This document shows, one piece after another, positions 6,236 to 13,116 of a DNA stretch of 14,498 nt. The stretch's first letter is position 1, and every line of letters starts with the position of its first letter. The DNA comes from Candidatus Falkowiibacteriota bacterium (lineage in GTDB: Bacteria > Patescibacteriota > Patescibacteriia > JACRDY01): the NCBI GenBank assembly GCA_016218485.1, contig JACRDY010000025.1, positions 1 through 14,498 on the forward strand. The letters are read 5' to 3'. Below the pieces are notes generated by a model. The model was not told the DNA's origin. It worked only from the letters and a program-made list of their open reading frames with translations, and did no database searches. A program made the position numbers and the translations under genes.

Positions 6236-6354
6236 TCTGTGTTCTTCTGTGTCTGCCGCGGCGGATCTGTGATTCCGCTAAGCGGAACCGTGTCCGTTTT
6301 AAATTTATAGCACACAGATGACACAGACCCCTCCGGGCCACGGAACAACACAGA
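6236..6354. repeat. CTGTG-type repeats downstream of the GxxExxY gene
   Basis: TCTGTGTTCTTCTGTG at 6236-6251 (identical to 5717-5732), then two inverted, diverged copies: CACAGATGACACAGA at 6313-6327 and CACGGAACAACACAGA at 6339-6354. Between them is a small hairpin TTCCGC-TAA-GCGGAA (6273-6287). The remaining bases to the secA stop at 6443 hold only a hairpin with GAGC/GCTC and CGTCC/GGACG pairs (6394-6422). Confidence 0.88.
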
Positions 6355-6442
6355 AAAATACCTAGATCTATGGCACTTCTTATACTTTTTCCCTGAGCCG
6401 TCCTCCCGAGGCGGACGTCGCTCTCTATATTCTATAATCAAA

Positions 6443-9184
6443 CTATTTTCCATGACAATGTTTGTACTTGACCGGCGTGCCGTCTGGCTTAGTCGCTCCG
6501 CACGGACACGGATCGTTCCGTCCCACTTTATTACCCTCGTCATCTTTAGCTTTGGCGGGCAGGGCAACAGCCTGACTAGCCGCCGCGACTCCGCCAAATG
6601 AAACATTATTGCCCATAGTTTTCTGCGCGCCCGACAAACTGACGCCCTGGCGCTGCAGGAGCGACTGGGCGGTATCCGCAGCCAATCCCACTTTGAAAAT
6701 ACTATAGACGATCTGCTTGCGGACAAATTCCAACAGCTGCTGGAACAGCCGGAACGATTCTTTTTTGTACTCCAGGAGCGGATCGCGCTGGCCGTAGCCG
6801 CGCAGGCCAATCCCCCGCCGCATATGATCCATGGCGTCCAGGTGATCCACCCACAGGGTGTCAATACTCTGCAGCACGATACCCTTGGCCACCCGGTTCA
6901 TCGCCCCGTCTTGACCCAGTGACTCCTTGGCTTTGGCAGCCAGTCCGTTGTACTGCGTCACCGCCAGTTCAAACAAATAATTGATAATGGCCGCGCGCGC
7001 TGCCTCGTCATTGAGGTTGTGCCGCTCGCCTTTCAGCTCTATCGCTGCCATTTTCAGACGCACCGCGGAGTCCACCGGAAACATTGAGTGCGCCACTTCA
7101 TATATTTCCTCCAGATCCCACTCGGTCGGATTGCCGGCTTGGGTATGGAAATTAACCACCGCGGTCAGCTCCTCCTTGACGAGTTTGAGCACTTCCTCTT
7201 TCAAGTCATCGCTCTGGGCCAAGGCCGTCCGGCGCCGGCGGTAAATCGTCTCGCGCTGCTTATTAATGACGTCATCGTACTCCACCAGGTGTTTACGGAT
7301 GTCAAAGTTATGGCCTTCCACTTTTTTCTGCGCGGACTCCAGTGAACGGGTAATCAGCTTGTTCTCAATCGGCATGTCATCGGGCACTTTGAGGATATTC
7401 ATCATGCTCTTGACCCGCTCGGGGCCGAAAATCCGCATCAGGTCGTCTTCCAGAGAAATGTAAAATTGGCTGGCGCCCGGATCACCCTGACGGCCGGCCC
7501 GGCCGCGCAGCTGGTTATCAATCCGCCGCGACTCGTGCCGCTCGGTGCCGAGGACAAACAATCCGCCCAGCTCCACCACCTGCTCATGCTCGGCTTGCCA
7601 GGTGACGTATTCGACGGAAGCCTTATCCGGCGGCTTACCACCGAGGATAATGTCCACGCCGCGGCCGGCCATGTTGGTCGCGAGGGTGACCGCGCCAACG
7701 CGCCCGGCGTCAGCGATAATCTGCGCTTCCCGCTCGTGGTTCTTGGCGTTCAATATTTCATGCGCCACGCCCTCGCGCGTCAGCAGCTCCGAGAGAATTT
7801 CATTTTTCTCAATAGAAATAGTACCGACGAGCACCGGCTGACCCTTAGCTTGTAATTCCTTGATGCCTTTGGCCACGGCCATGAATTTGCCTGATTCGTT
7901 TTTGTAAATCCGGTCGTTCAGATCTTTGCGGACGAGCGGACGGTTGGTGGGAATCTCCAGCACTTCCAAATTGTAAATCTTGCCGAATTCCTCGGCTTCC
8001 GTGGCGGCCGTACCAGTCATACCCGACAATTTCTTGTACATACGGAAGTAGTTCTGGAAGGTAATGGTGGCCAGCGTCTGGCTCTCGCGCTGGATCTGCA
8101 CGCCCTCTTTGGCTTCAATCGCCTGGTGCAGCCCTTCAGAATAGCGCCGTCCAGGCATCAGCCGACCGGTGAATTCGTCCACGATAATCACTTCGCCGTC
8201 TTTAACCACGTAGTCACGATCGCGCTTGAATAGGGCATACGCGCGCAGCGCCTGCTCAATATGGTGCACCGTGGTAATACCGCCCTCGGCATAGATATTG
8301 TCCAAGCCCAGCGCTTTTTCCAGCTTGACAACCCCGGCGTCCGTCAGCGTGGATGAGCGCATTTTTTCGTCAATATTGTAGTCAATATTTTCCTGCAGGC
8401 GCGTCACCAGCTGGGCAAACTTATAGTACAGGTCAGCCGATTCTTCGGCCGGCGCCGAGATAATTAGCGGCGTTCTGGCCTCATCAATCAAAATAGAATC
8501 TATCTCATCCACGATGCCGTAGTGTAGTCCGCGCTGCACCATCTGCGGCAAATCAACCACCATGTTGTCACGTAAATAATCAAAACCGAATTCGTTATTG
8601 GTGCCGTAGGTGATGTCAGCGGCGTAGGCGTCGCGCCGGCTGCAGGCGATGACGCGCTCCAGATAGTCCGGCGCGGTATTGAACGGATCATAGAGGTACG
8701 ACACCAGCTGATTCTGGAGAATGCCGACGCTCAAACCCAAAAAACTGTAGACTTGCCCCATCCAGCAGCCGTCGCGCTTGGACAAGTAGTCATTGACCGT
8801 CACCACGTGCACGCCATTGCCCTCCAAGGCGTTCAAATATACAGACAAAGTCGCCACTAAGGTTTTACCTTCTCCAGTCTTCATTTCCGCGATCTGTCCG
8901 CGGTGCAACGTGGCGCCGCCGATCAATTGGACGTCAAAATGGCGCATACCTAAGACGCGCTTGGCCGCTTCCCGGACGACCGCGAACGCCGGCACGAGAA
9001 TATCGTCCAGTGTTTTGCCGCTGGCCAGCTGCTGTTTGAATTCAGCGGTCTTGGCTCGCAGACCCTCGTCGGACAGCGCCGCTATTTCCAGCTCAAGAGT
9101 ATTGACCGGCTCCACCACCAGCTTGGTAATGCGCCCGATTTCTTTGAGCGTGGGATCACCAAATATTTTTTTGATAACAGACAT
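6443..9184 (-). CDS. secA: Preprotein translocase ATPase SecA
   Basis: A 913-residue ATPase that pushes preproteins through SecYEG. Landmarks: MKTGEGKT Walker A (101-108), VVTVNDYLSKRD (127-138), TYGTNNEFGFDYLRDNM (192-208), VDEIDSILIDEARTPLIIS Walker B and linker (225-243), GMTGTA (388-393), ATNMAGRGVDI (502-512), QLRGRAGRQGDPG (558-570). The C-terminus has a SEC-C zinc motif CPCG...HCHGK (893-913). Two deviations are seen: an extra segment of about 20 residues near 157-180, before the ACSRRDAYAADITYG stretch, and a longer loop in the SEC-C motif. The ATG at 9184 gives the usual MSVIKKIFGDPTLKEIGRI start; a longer frame would run through the upstream hairpin. No SD lies in the normal window. 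Confidence 0.98.
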   Translation of the reverse strand: MSVIKKIFGDPTLKEIGRITKLVVEPVNTLELEIAALSDEGLRAKTAEFKQQLASGKTLDDILVPAFAVVREAAKRVLGMRHFDVQLIGGATLHRGQIAEMKTGEGKTLVATLSVYLNALEGNGVHVVTVNDYLSKRDGCWMGQVYSFLGLSVGILQNQLVSYLYDPFNTAPDYLERVIACSRRDAYAADITYGTNNEFGFDYLRDNMVVDLPQMVQRGLHYGIVDEIDSILIDEARTPLIISAPAEESADLYYKFAQLVTRLQENIDYNIDEKMRSSTLTDAGVVKLEKALGLDNIYAEGGITTVHHIEQALRAYALFKRDRDYVVKDGEVIIVDEFTGRLMPGRRYSEGLHQAIEAKEGVQIQRESQTLATITFQNYFRMYKKLSGMTGTAATEAEEFGKIYNLEVLEIPTNRPLVRKDLNDRIYKNESGKFMAVAKGIKELQAKGQPVLVGTISIEKNEILSELLTREGVAHEILNAKNHEREAQIIADAGRVGAVTLATNMAGRGVDIILGGKPPDKASVEYVTWQAEHEQVVELGGLFVLGTERHESRRIDNQLRGRAGRQGDPGASQFYISLEDDLMRIFGPERVKSMMNILKVPDDMPIENKLITRSLESAQKKVEGHNFDIRKHLVEYDDVINKQRETIYRRRRTALAQSDDLKEEVLKLVKEELTAVVNFHTQAGNPTEWDLEEIYEVAHSMFPVDSAVRLKMAAIELKGERHNLNDEAARAAIINYLFELAVTQYNGLAAKAKESLGQDGAMNRVAKGIVLQSIDTLWVDHLDAMDHMRRGIGLRGYGQRDPLLEYKKESFRLFQQLLEFVRKQIVYSIFKVGLAADTAQSLLQRQGVSLSGAQKTMGNNVSFGGVAAASQAVALPAKAKDDEGNKVGRNDPCPCGATKPDGTPVKYKHCHGK

Positions 9185-9196
9185 AATAATAGATAA

Positions 9197-9297
9197 ATCC
9201 AGCACCTTCCAGAATACCCCGACAGGAAGGTGCTGGATAAACACGCAAGGGCGATTCGTAAATCGCCCCTTCAGGGTATCAGACCAAACTCGGTTTG
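9197..9297 (-). promoter_or_regulatory. Three hairpins in the secA leader
   Basis: A 14-bp perfect stem (9197-9210 with 9225-9238, 14-nt loop) ends 12 bases before the secA ATG. Behind it are an 8-bp stem GGGCGATT/AATCGCCC (9249-9268) and a 5-bp stem CAAAC/GTTTG (9285-9297). The nearest purine-rich word in the mRNA (GGAAGG) is inside the first stem. Confidence 0.7.
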
Positions 9298-9322
9298 TAA
9301 ATCATCTGCATTCTTGAAAGTT

Positions 9323-9439
9323 CAAATTCCAAAATCCAAATGACAAATCAATTCCTAATGCTGAATGTGAAATGTCCAAACTTTGGGCATTAGAGCTTTG
9401 ATATTTGGCATTGATTTGTCATTTGGATTTTGGAATTTG
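9323..9439. repeat. Perfect 30-bp inverted repeat between hpf and secA
   Basis: Arms 9323-9352 and 9410-9439 are exact reverse complements made of AAATTCC, AAATCC and AAATGAC words. The spacer contains a nested AATGTCC/GGGCATT hairpin. Confidence 0.9.
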
Positions 9440-9459
9440 TCATTCTTGGGCATTGGGAT

Positions 9460-9783
9460 TTATTTCTTGACTCTTCGGCGTTTATCAATCAGTTTCTCCT
9501 TATACTTCTTCAGCTCCAACGCCATGTGCTCTTTGACCTTATCCACGGCCTTAAAAATATCTTCAGCGGTTTTTTCCACGCGCAGCAGTTTGCCGGGCAC
9601 GGCCACGTTAAACTCGGCGCGATAAATTTTGCCCTGCCGGTGATGGTGACTGGTCAGATCCACTTCAGCCTCAATACCAATAATACCGACGTAGTACTTG
9701 GCGAGCATCGTAGCCTTATGCTCGACGTACGCTTTCAGCTGCGGAGTGAGGGTAATATTGGTCGCTTTGATTTTTAGTTTCAT
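9460..9783 (-). CDS. hpf: Ribosome hibernation-promoting factor, short form (HPF/RaiA)
   Basis: A 107-residue protein that binds the small ribosomal subunit and stops translation under stress or slow growth. The sequence starts MKLKIKATNITLTPQLKAYV, the typical first strand and helix of the S30AE fold. VDLTSHHHRQGKIYRAEFNVAVPG (about 42-65) covers the middle strands, and the second helix TAEDIFKAVDKVKEHMALELKKYK leads to a basic tail. The C-terminal dimerisation domain of long HPF is absent. The ATG at 9783 is chosen over an upstream in-frame start at 9831 that would add 16 unconserved residues. It lies between murB and secA on the same strand, with fold-back repeats on both sides. Confidence 0.93.
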   Translation of the reverse strand: MKLKIKATNITLTPQLKAYVEHKATMLAKYYVGIIGIEAEVDLTSHHHRQGKIYRAEFNVAVPGKLLRVEKTAEDIFKAVDKVKEHMALELKKYKEKLIDKRRRVKK

Positions 9784-9795
9784 ACAATTAGTTAA

Positions 9796-9869
9796 TAGTT
9801 GAGAGCTGAGAGTTGGGAGACACGAAACCAACTATCATCTATCAACTACCAGCTCTCAGCTCTCAATTA
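9796..9869. repeat. Inverted repeat between murB and hpf
   Basis: Arms 9796-9816 and 9849-9869 pair over 21 positions including two G-U pairs, with a perfect core TTGAGAGCTGAGAG/CTCTCAGCTCTCAA. The right arm overlaps the murB stop codon. No T run follows, so termination is uncertain. Confidence 0.85.
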
Positions 9870-10826
9870 AAATCCCAAATACTGCACTTCCTCCTCCAGC
9901 TGAATACCGAGCGTATCCCGCACCCGCCGCTTGATCAGACTGATGAGCCGAGCCACATCGTCCGAAGTGGCGCTGCCGTCATTGATGATGAAGTTACAGT
10001 GCTCCGCCGAGACACAGGCCCCGCCGATGCGCTGCCGCTTTAATCCTATTTTATCCAAAAGGAAGCCAACGGGCAACTTGCCGTAGCGCGTCACGCGCGC
10101 GTACTCTTCGGCCGTGATGCCTAACGTCGTCATAATTTTTTGCCCAGCCACCTGTTCAAGGGGAATATTCTGAAAGGTGCAGCCGGCCGACGGACCAGTC
10201 GGCTGCTGGCCGCTATTGCGCTGCCGTAAGTAGTTGGCGGTCGTCTCGGCCACGATCTGGCGCTCGCCCTGACGCAGCTGCAGCGCCGCGGAAATCACCA
10301 CGTGTCCTTTAGCTTTCAAAAAACTGTTGCGGTAGGTAAACTGACACTGCGCCGGCAGCCAATCACTGACCCGCGCACCGTCAAAAACTTTGACCGTCTC
10401 AATAATTTCACCAATACCGTTGCCCCAGGCGCCGGCATTGCCGCGAATGGCGCCGCCCAGACTCCCGGGGATGCCGACGAGAAATTCCGCGCCCGTGAGC
10501 CCATGCTCCACGCACTGCTCCACAAAAAATCCCAAAGACAAACCGCCACCGGCGTTGACCCGCGTTCCTGCCAAATTAAAATCCACATTCTCATTTTTGA
10601 TGACCAAGCCGTCAAAACCGGCGTCACTGACGAGCAAATTACTCCCGCCGCCGAGAATATAGTATGGCACGTCGGCCGCCACGGCCGCCAGGAGCGCGCG
10701 CACCATCTCCGTTTCATTTTTGGCCGTAATAAAATACCGCGCCGGCCCGCCAATAGCAAACGTCGTGTAGGGTTTGAGAGAAACGTTCTCTTGAATTCCA
10801 GACAATTTATAAGATAAATCGTTCAT
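9867..10826 (-). CDS. murB: UDP-N-acetylenolpyruvoylglucosamine reductase MurB
   Basis: A 319-residue FAD enzyme that reduces UDP-GlcNAc-enolpyruvate to UDP-MurNAc in the cytoplasm. Visible: NVSLKPYTTFAIGGPA (14-29), FAD-binding ILGGGSNLLVSD (57-68), GIPGSLGGAIRGNAGA (118-133), YRNSFLK (165-171) with R166 as the expected active-site arginine, PSAGCTFQN (212-220), and a final Glu cluster EEEVQYLG (311-318). The proton donor position, Ser in E. coli, is Cys216 here, a variant known in other MurB proteins. The compact form without the extra E. coli region fits type II MurB. The ATG at 10826 gives the conserved N-terminus; no SD. It follows murC by 163 nt. Its first codons match a relic at 12822. 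Confidence 0.97.
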   Translation of the reverse strand: MNDLSYKLSGIQENVSLKPYTTFAIGGPARYFITAKNETEMVRALLAAVAADVPYYILGGGSNLLVSDAGFDGLVIKNENVDFNLAGTRVNAGGGLSLGFFVEQCVEHGLTGAEFLVGIPGSLGGAIRGNAGAWGNGIGEIIETVKVFDGARVSDWLPAQCQFTYRNSFLKAKGHVVISAALQLRQGERQIVAETTANYLRQRNSGQQPTGPSAGCTFQNIPLEQVAGQKIMTTLGITAEEYARVTRYGKLPVGFLLDKIGLKRQRIGGACVSAEHCNFIINDGSATSDDVARLISLIKRRVRDTLGIQLEEEVQYLGF

Positions 10827-10829
10827 ACG

Positions 10830-10989
10830 AAATTGGAAATTAGATACTTGCCTCGCCTCGCCCCGCACCCCGCACAATGCGGGGCGGGGCGGGCTGGAAA
10901 TTGTCTACAAGCAACGTCTTCCTTAACCAGGGTTTTAAAACCCTGGTTAACTACCACAGGCCGTGTCTTTAGTTTCTAATTTCCAATTT
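10830..10989. repeat. Inverted repeat bracketing the murC-murB gap
   Basis: Perfect 15-bp arms AAATTGGAAATTAGA (10830-10844) and its complement (10975-10989) sit directly next to the murB start and the murC stop. Inside are a GC-rich hairpin CCCCGCA-CAA-TGCGGGG (10868-10884) and a separate 28-bp palindrome. Confidence 0.85.
10923..10950. repeat. Perfect 28-bp palindrome
   Basis: TTAACCAGGGTTTT is followed directly by its exact complement, with no spacer. As DNA it could be an operator; as RNA, a hairpin. No T run follows on either strand. Confidence 0.9.
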
Positions 10990-12720
10990 CTAATTTCTCG
11001 TTTTAATTCGTAATTTTTCTAACAGCGCTACCCCCACCTTCCAATTCTCCCCCGCCCCAATCGTCAGCACCACGTCGCCGCGCTGCACTGCTCCCGCCAA
11101 ATACGCTGCCGCTTGTTCCAAATTCCCTTGATATGAAACGTTCTGGGAGCGAGTATGAATCTTGGCCACCAAATCATCCGGCGTGACCCCGCCCTGGGTT
11201 TCCCGGGCCGAGCAGAATATCGGCAGCACGATGACCGCGTCAGCGTCAGTGAAACTCGTGCCGAAGTCTTCCAAAAGCGCTCTGGTACGGGTATAGGTAT
11301 GCGCCTGGAAGACCGCCCAGATTTTTCGCTCCGGGAATTTGCCGCGCGCCGCTTTAAGTAATTTTTGCACTTCTACCGGATGATGCGCGTAGTCATCATA
11401 CACCAGCACGCCACGTTCTTCTCCCAAAAGTTCAAACCGCCGCTTGCAGCCCGTGAACTGCCCCAGCGCTTTTTTGGCCGCGCCGAGATTAAAACCGAGC
11501 TTAGCCAAGAGCGCCAGCACCGCCGTGGCATTCCAGACATTATGCTCGCCAATGACTTGCAAATACGGCTGTTTTTTACCCTGAAAAGCCAGAATTACTT
11601 CTTTAGTAAAAATCGTCACTTTGGGGTTAGCGAGTGCCTCCTCCAAAGTCATCGTGAGAATCTCCTCTCCTTCATGGAGAACTAATTTTTCCAGCTCCAC
11701 GCCGTCAAGGTAAAATAATTCCAAATTGACCCCGGGCATAATGTGGCTGGCAAAGTCCCCAATTTTCTTAACGCACGCCGGATCAACATCCAGTTCCAGC
11801 TCCTCCATCATTTCACGGCAGAGTGTCTGGATACTCGTCTCATGAGATTTTTTCTTACCGCCAAACGGACAAATCATCCCCGGATTTTTCTTGGCGGCCA
11901 TATCGCGGTGCTGCCAAATAAAGCGCCCGTCGCGCGCCTGCAGGAGAATGCCCACTCCGCCAAATATCGGATCTTCCGGCATGAAATTCTTAAACCCGCC
12001 AGTACCATACTCTACCACCTCACCGCTCGCGCTCTTAGCAATCTCAGCCACATTAGGGTCATCGGTAAAGGCCACGAGGAGACCGTCAGCCGGAATCCGC
12101 GCCACGAAATCTTTAAATACTTTACTGTACGCCGCTTGATCAGGAAAATAATCCGGGTGATCCCAGTCGGCTGAAGTCAGAATCACTGCCTGGGGGTGGT
12201 AGTATTGCAGCTTATTCTGGTACTCATCAGCCTCCAGGACGAAATACTTGCCGGCACCGAACCGCGCCGCGCCGCCCAGCTGCGGCACGTCCGAGCCGAC
12301 AATGACCAGCGGATCAGCGCCCAGCTCTTGCAGAGCATAGCCGAGCATGGCCGTGGTCGTGGTCTTGCCGTGTGTGCCACAGACCGCGATGCCGTAACGA
12401 TCTTGAAACAGCAAGCCCACGGCCTGCGGGTAGCTCAACATGGCCACACCCTGACGCTTGGCCGCGGCAAATTCAGCATTACTCTCACTATACGCGGTTG
12501 AATAAACTAAGAGCTCAATATCAGCCGTGATATGTTCAGACGCAAACGGACTCAAAACTTTGATTTTTTCCCGCGCCAAAATATCGTCGGTAAAAAACGG
12601 CTCGGACACGTCGCTGCCCCAGACTGTTTTACCCATCTGCTGCAGCACCTGCGCCAAGGCCGTCATACCCGCGCCCTTGATGCCGAGAAAATAAATTTTT
12701 TGATAATCGGCAATATTCAC
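10990..12720 (-). CDS. murC: UDP-N-acetylmuramate--L-alanine ligase MurC with an inserted Nudix domain
   Basis: A 576-residue ATP-dependent ligase that adds L-Ala to UDP-MurNAc. Mur parts: Rossmann start IYFLGIKGAGMTALA (9-23), STAYS (74-78), ATP loop GTHGKTTT (115-122), LEADEYQ (162-168), HPDYF (188-192), GEHNVWNATAVLAL (391-404), FTGCKRRFELLG (422-433), DDYAHHPVEV (442-451), QAHTYTRT (472-479), TIGAGENW (553-560). MurC is usually about 450-480 residues; the excess is residues about 243-375, where a full Nudix box lies (G288-x5-E294-x7-REMMEELEL). This replaces the short variable beta segment of the central domain. The start is GTG, without SD. murB follows on the same strand. Confidence 0.96.
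   Translation of the reverse strand: MNIADYQKIYFLGIKGAGMTALAQVLQQMGKTVWGSDVSEPFFTDDILAREKIKVLSPFASEHITADIELLVYSTAYSESNAEFAAAKRQGVAMLSYPQAVGLLFQDRYGIAVCGTHGKTTTTAMLGYALQELGADPLVIVGSDVPQLGGAARFGAGKYFVLEADEYQNKLQYYHPQAVILTSADWDHPDYFPDQAAYSKVFKDFVARIPADGLLVAFTDDPNVAEIAKSASGEVVEYGTGGFKNFMPEDPIFGGVGILLQARDGRFIWQHRDMAAKKNPGMICPFGGKKKSHETSIQTLCREMMEELELDVDPACVKKIGDFASHIMPGVNLELFYLDGVELEKLVLHEGEEILTMTLEEALANPKVTIFTKEVILAFQGKKQPYLQVIGEHNVWNATAVLALLAKLGFNLGAAKKALGQFTGCKRRFELLGEERGVLVYDDYAHHPVEVQKLLKAARGKFPERKIWAVFQAHTYTRTRALLEDFGTSFTDADAVIVLPIFCSARETQGGVTPDDLVAKIHTRSQNVSYQGNLEQAAAYLAGAVQRGDVVLTIGAGENWKVGVALLEKLRIKTRN
11596..11994 (-). other. Nudix hydrolase domain inserted in MurC
   Basis: MurC residues about 243-375. 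GVGILLQARDGRFIWQHRD is the usual first Nudix strands; the Nudix box runs 288-310 with E294, R302, E303, E306 and E307, so metal-binding residues are kept and only the late Gly is Glu. FASHIMPGVNLELFYLDG and the helix EEILTMTLEEALANP fit the rest of a Nudix fold. The frame is open on both sides, so this is a true in-frame insertion. Confidence 0.9.
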
Positions 12721-12722
12721 GA

Positions 12723-12813
12723 AAGTAAGTAGTTAGGTAGATAGGTTGTTAGAACAATTACGAATTAAAATTCAGTTTTTTCATTCGTAATTTGTAATTA
12801 GTAATTCGTAATT
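12723..12813. repeat. Fold-back repeat and tetranucleotide-like tract upstream of murC
   Basis: 12723-12751 is a degenerate period-4 tract (AGTA, GTTA, GGTA, GATA, GGTT). It is followed by AATTACGAATTA (12757-12768) and its exact complement (12802-12813). 12783-12806 is the second copy of the 24-nt repeat near rpmG. A minus-strand TTGACA at 12823-12828 could be a -35 for murC, but no good -10 follows. Confidence 0.75.
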
Positions 12814-12821
12814 ACTGCTTC

Positions 12822-12908
12822 ATGTCAAGCATCAATTTAAAAGAGACCTTGCCTGGAATTCAAGAGAACGTTTCTCTAAAATCCCATTCTGCGCTTAGTA
12901 TAGCTGAT
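12822..12908 (+). pseudogene. Relic of a murB 5' end
   Basis: The plus strand reads MSSINLKETLPGIQENVSLK then SHSALSIAD, matching the N-terminus of the intact MurB (LSGIQENVSLKPYTTFAIGG). 25 bases (12853-12877) are identical to the murB copy at 10777-10801 on the other strand; flanks still align codon by codon but have diverged. The frame then loses all similarity before the Gly-Gly FAD motif, so the rest of the gene is missing. The ATG positions nearly correspond. This points to a second, decayed murB copy or a duplicated fragment. Confidence 0.7.
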
Positions 12909-13081
12909 TATAGGGGTAAAATCAAAGATACCGGTTCTGCCCCAATCCATCAGAGAGGGCGGGTGGGTTGTCGAAGCTTTTCATCTCTACCCAAAAGAGG
13001 CTAGATCGTCTCCTCCCCTTGCGGAGTAAGGGGGAGAGACGTGCTCCCTCGCCGGGATACCACCCAACCTTCACTAAACCA
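12909..13081. other. Gene-free structured stretch
   Basis: No credible ORF. A stable hairpin lies at 13007-13041 (13 of 14 positions pair, 7-nt loop). Further pairings are AGCTTTT with AAAAGAGGCT (12975-13002), GAGGG (12955-12959) with CCCTC (13046-13050), and GGGTGG (12961-12966) with CCACCC (13060-13065). The last two cross each other. No clear promoter precedes it. Confidence 0.5.
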
Positions 13082-13116
13082 TTGACTCATCCCGTAGACT
13101 CTGTATAATGCAGGAA
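13082..13116 (+). promoter_or_regulatory. Promoter of the structured RNA unit
   Basis: TTGACT (13082-13087), 16-bp spacer, TATAAT (13104-13109), with transcription expected near 13116. One of the best promoter matches in the window. Confidence 0.85.

Noticed and set aside
5717..6354. CTGTG repeats as a CRISPR array
   Set aside because: Copies are irregularly spaced, occur in both orientations, have diverged, and lack uniform spacers or cas genes.
6220..6864. 214-codon minus-strand frame overlapping the secA 3' end
   Set aside because: It is the alternate frame of secA extended through the repeats; low-quality composition and no domain.
9185..9244. 20-residue N-terminal extension of SecA
   Set aside because: It would be encoded by the perfect hairpin, and SecA proteins begin at the conserved MSVIKKIFG-like start at 9184.
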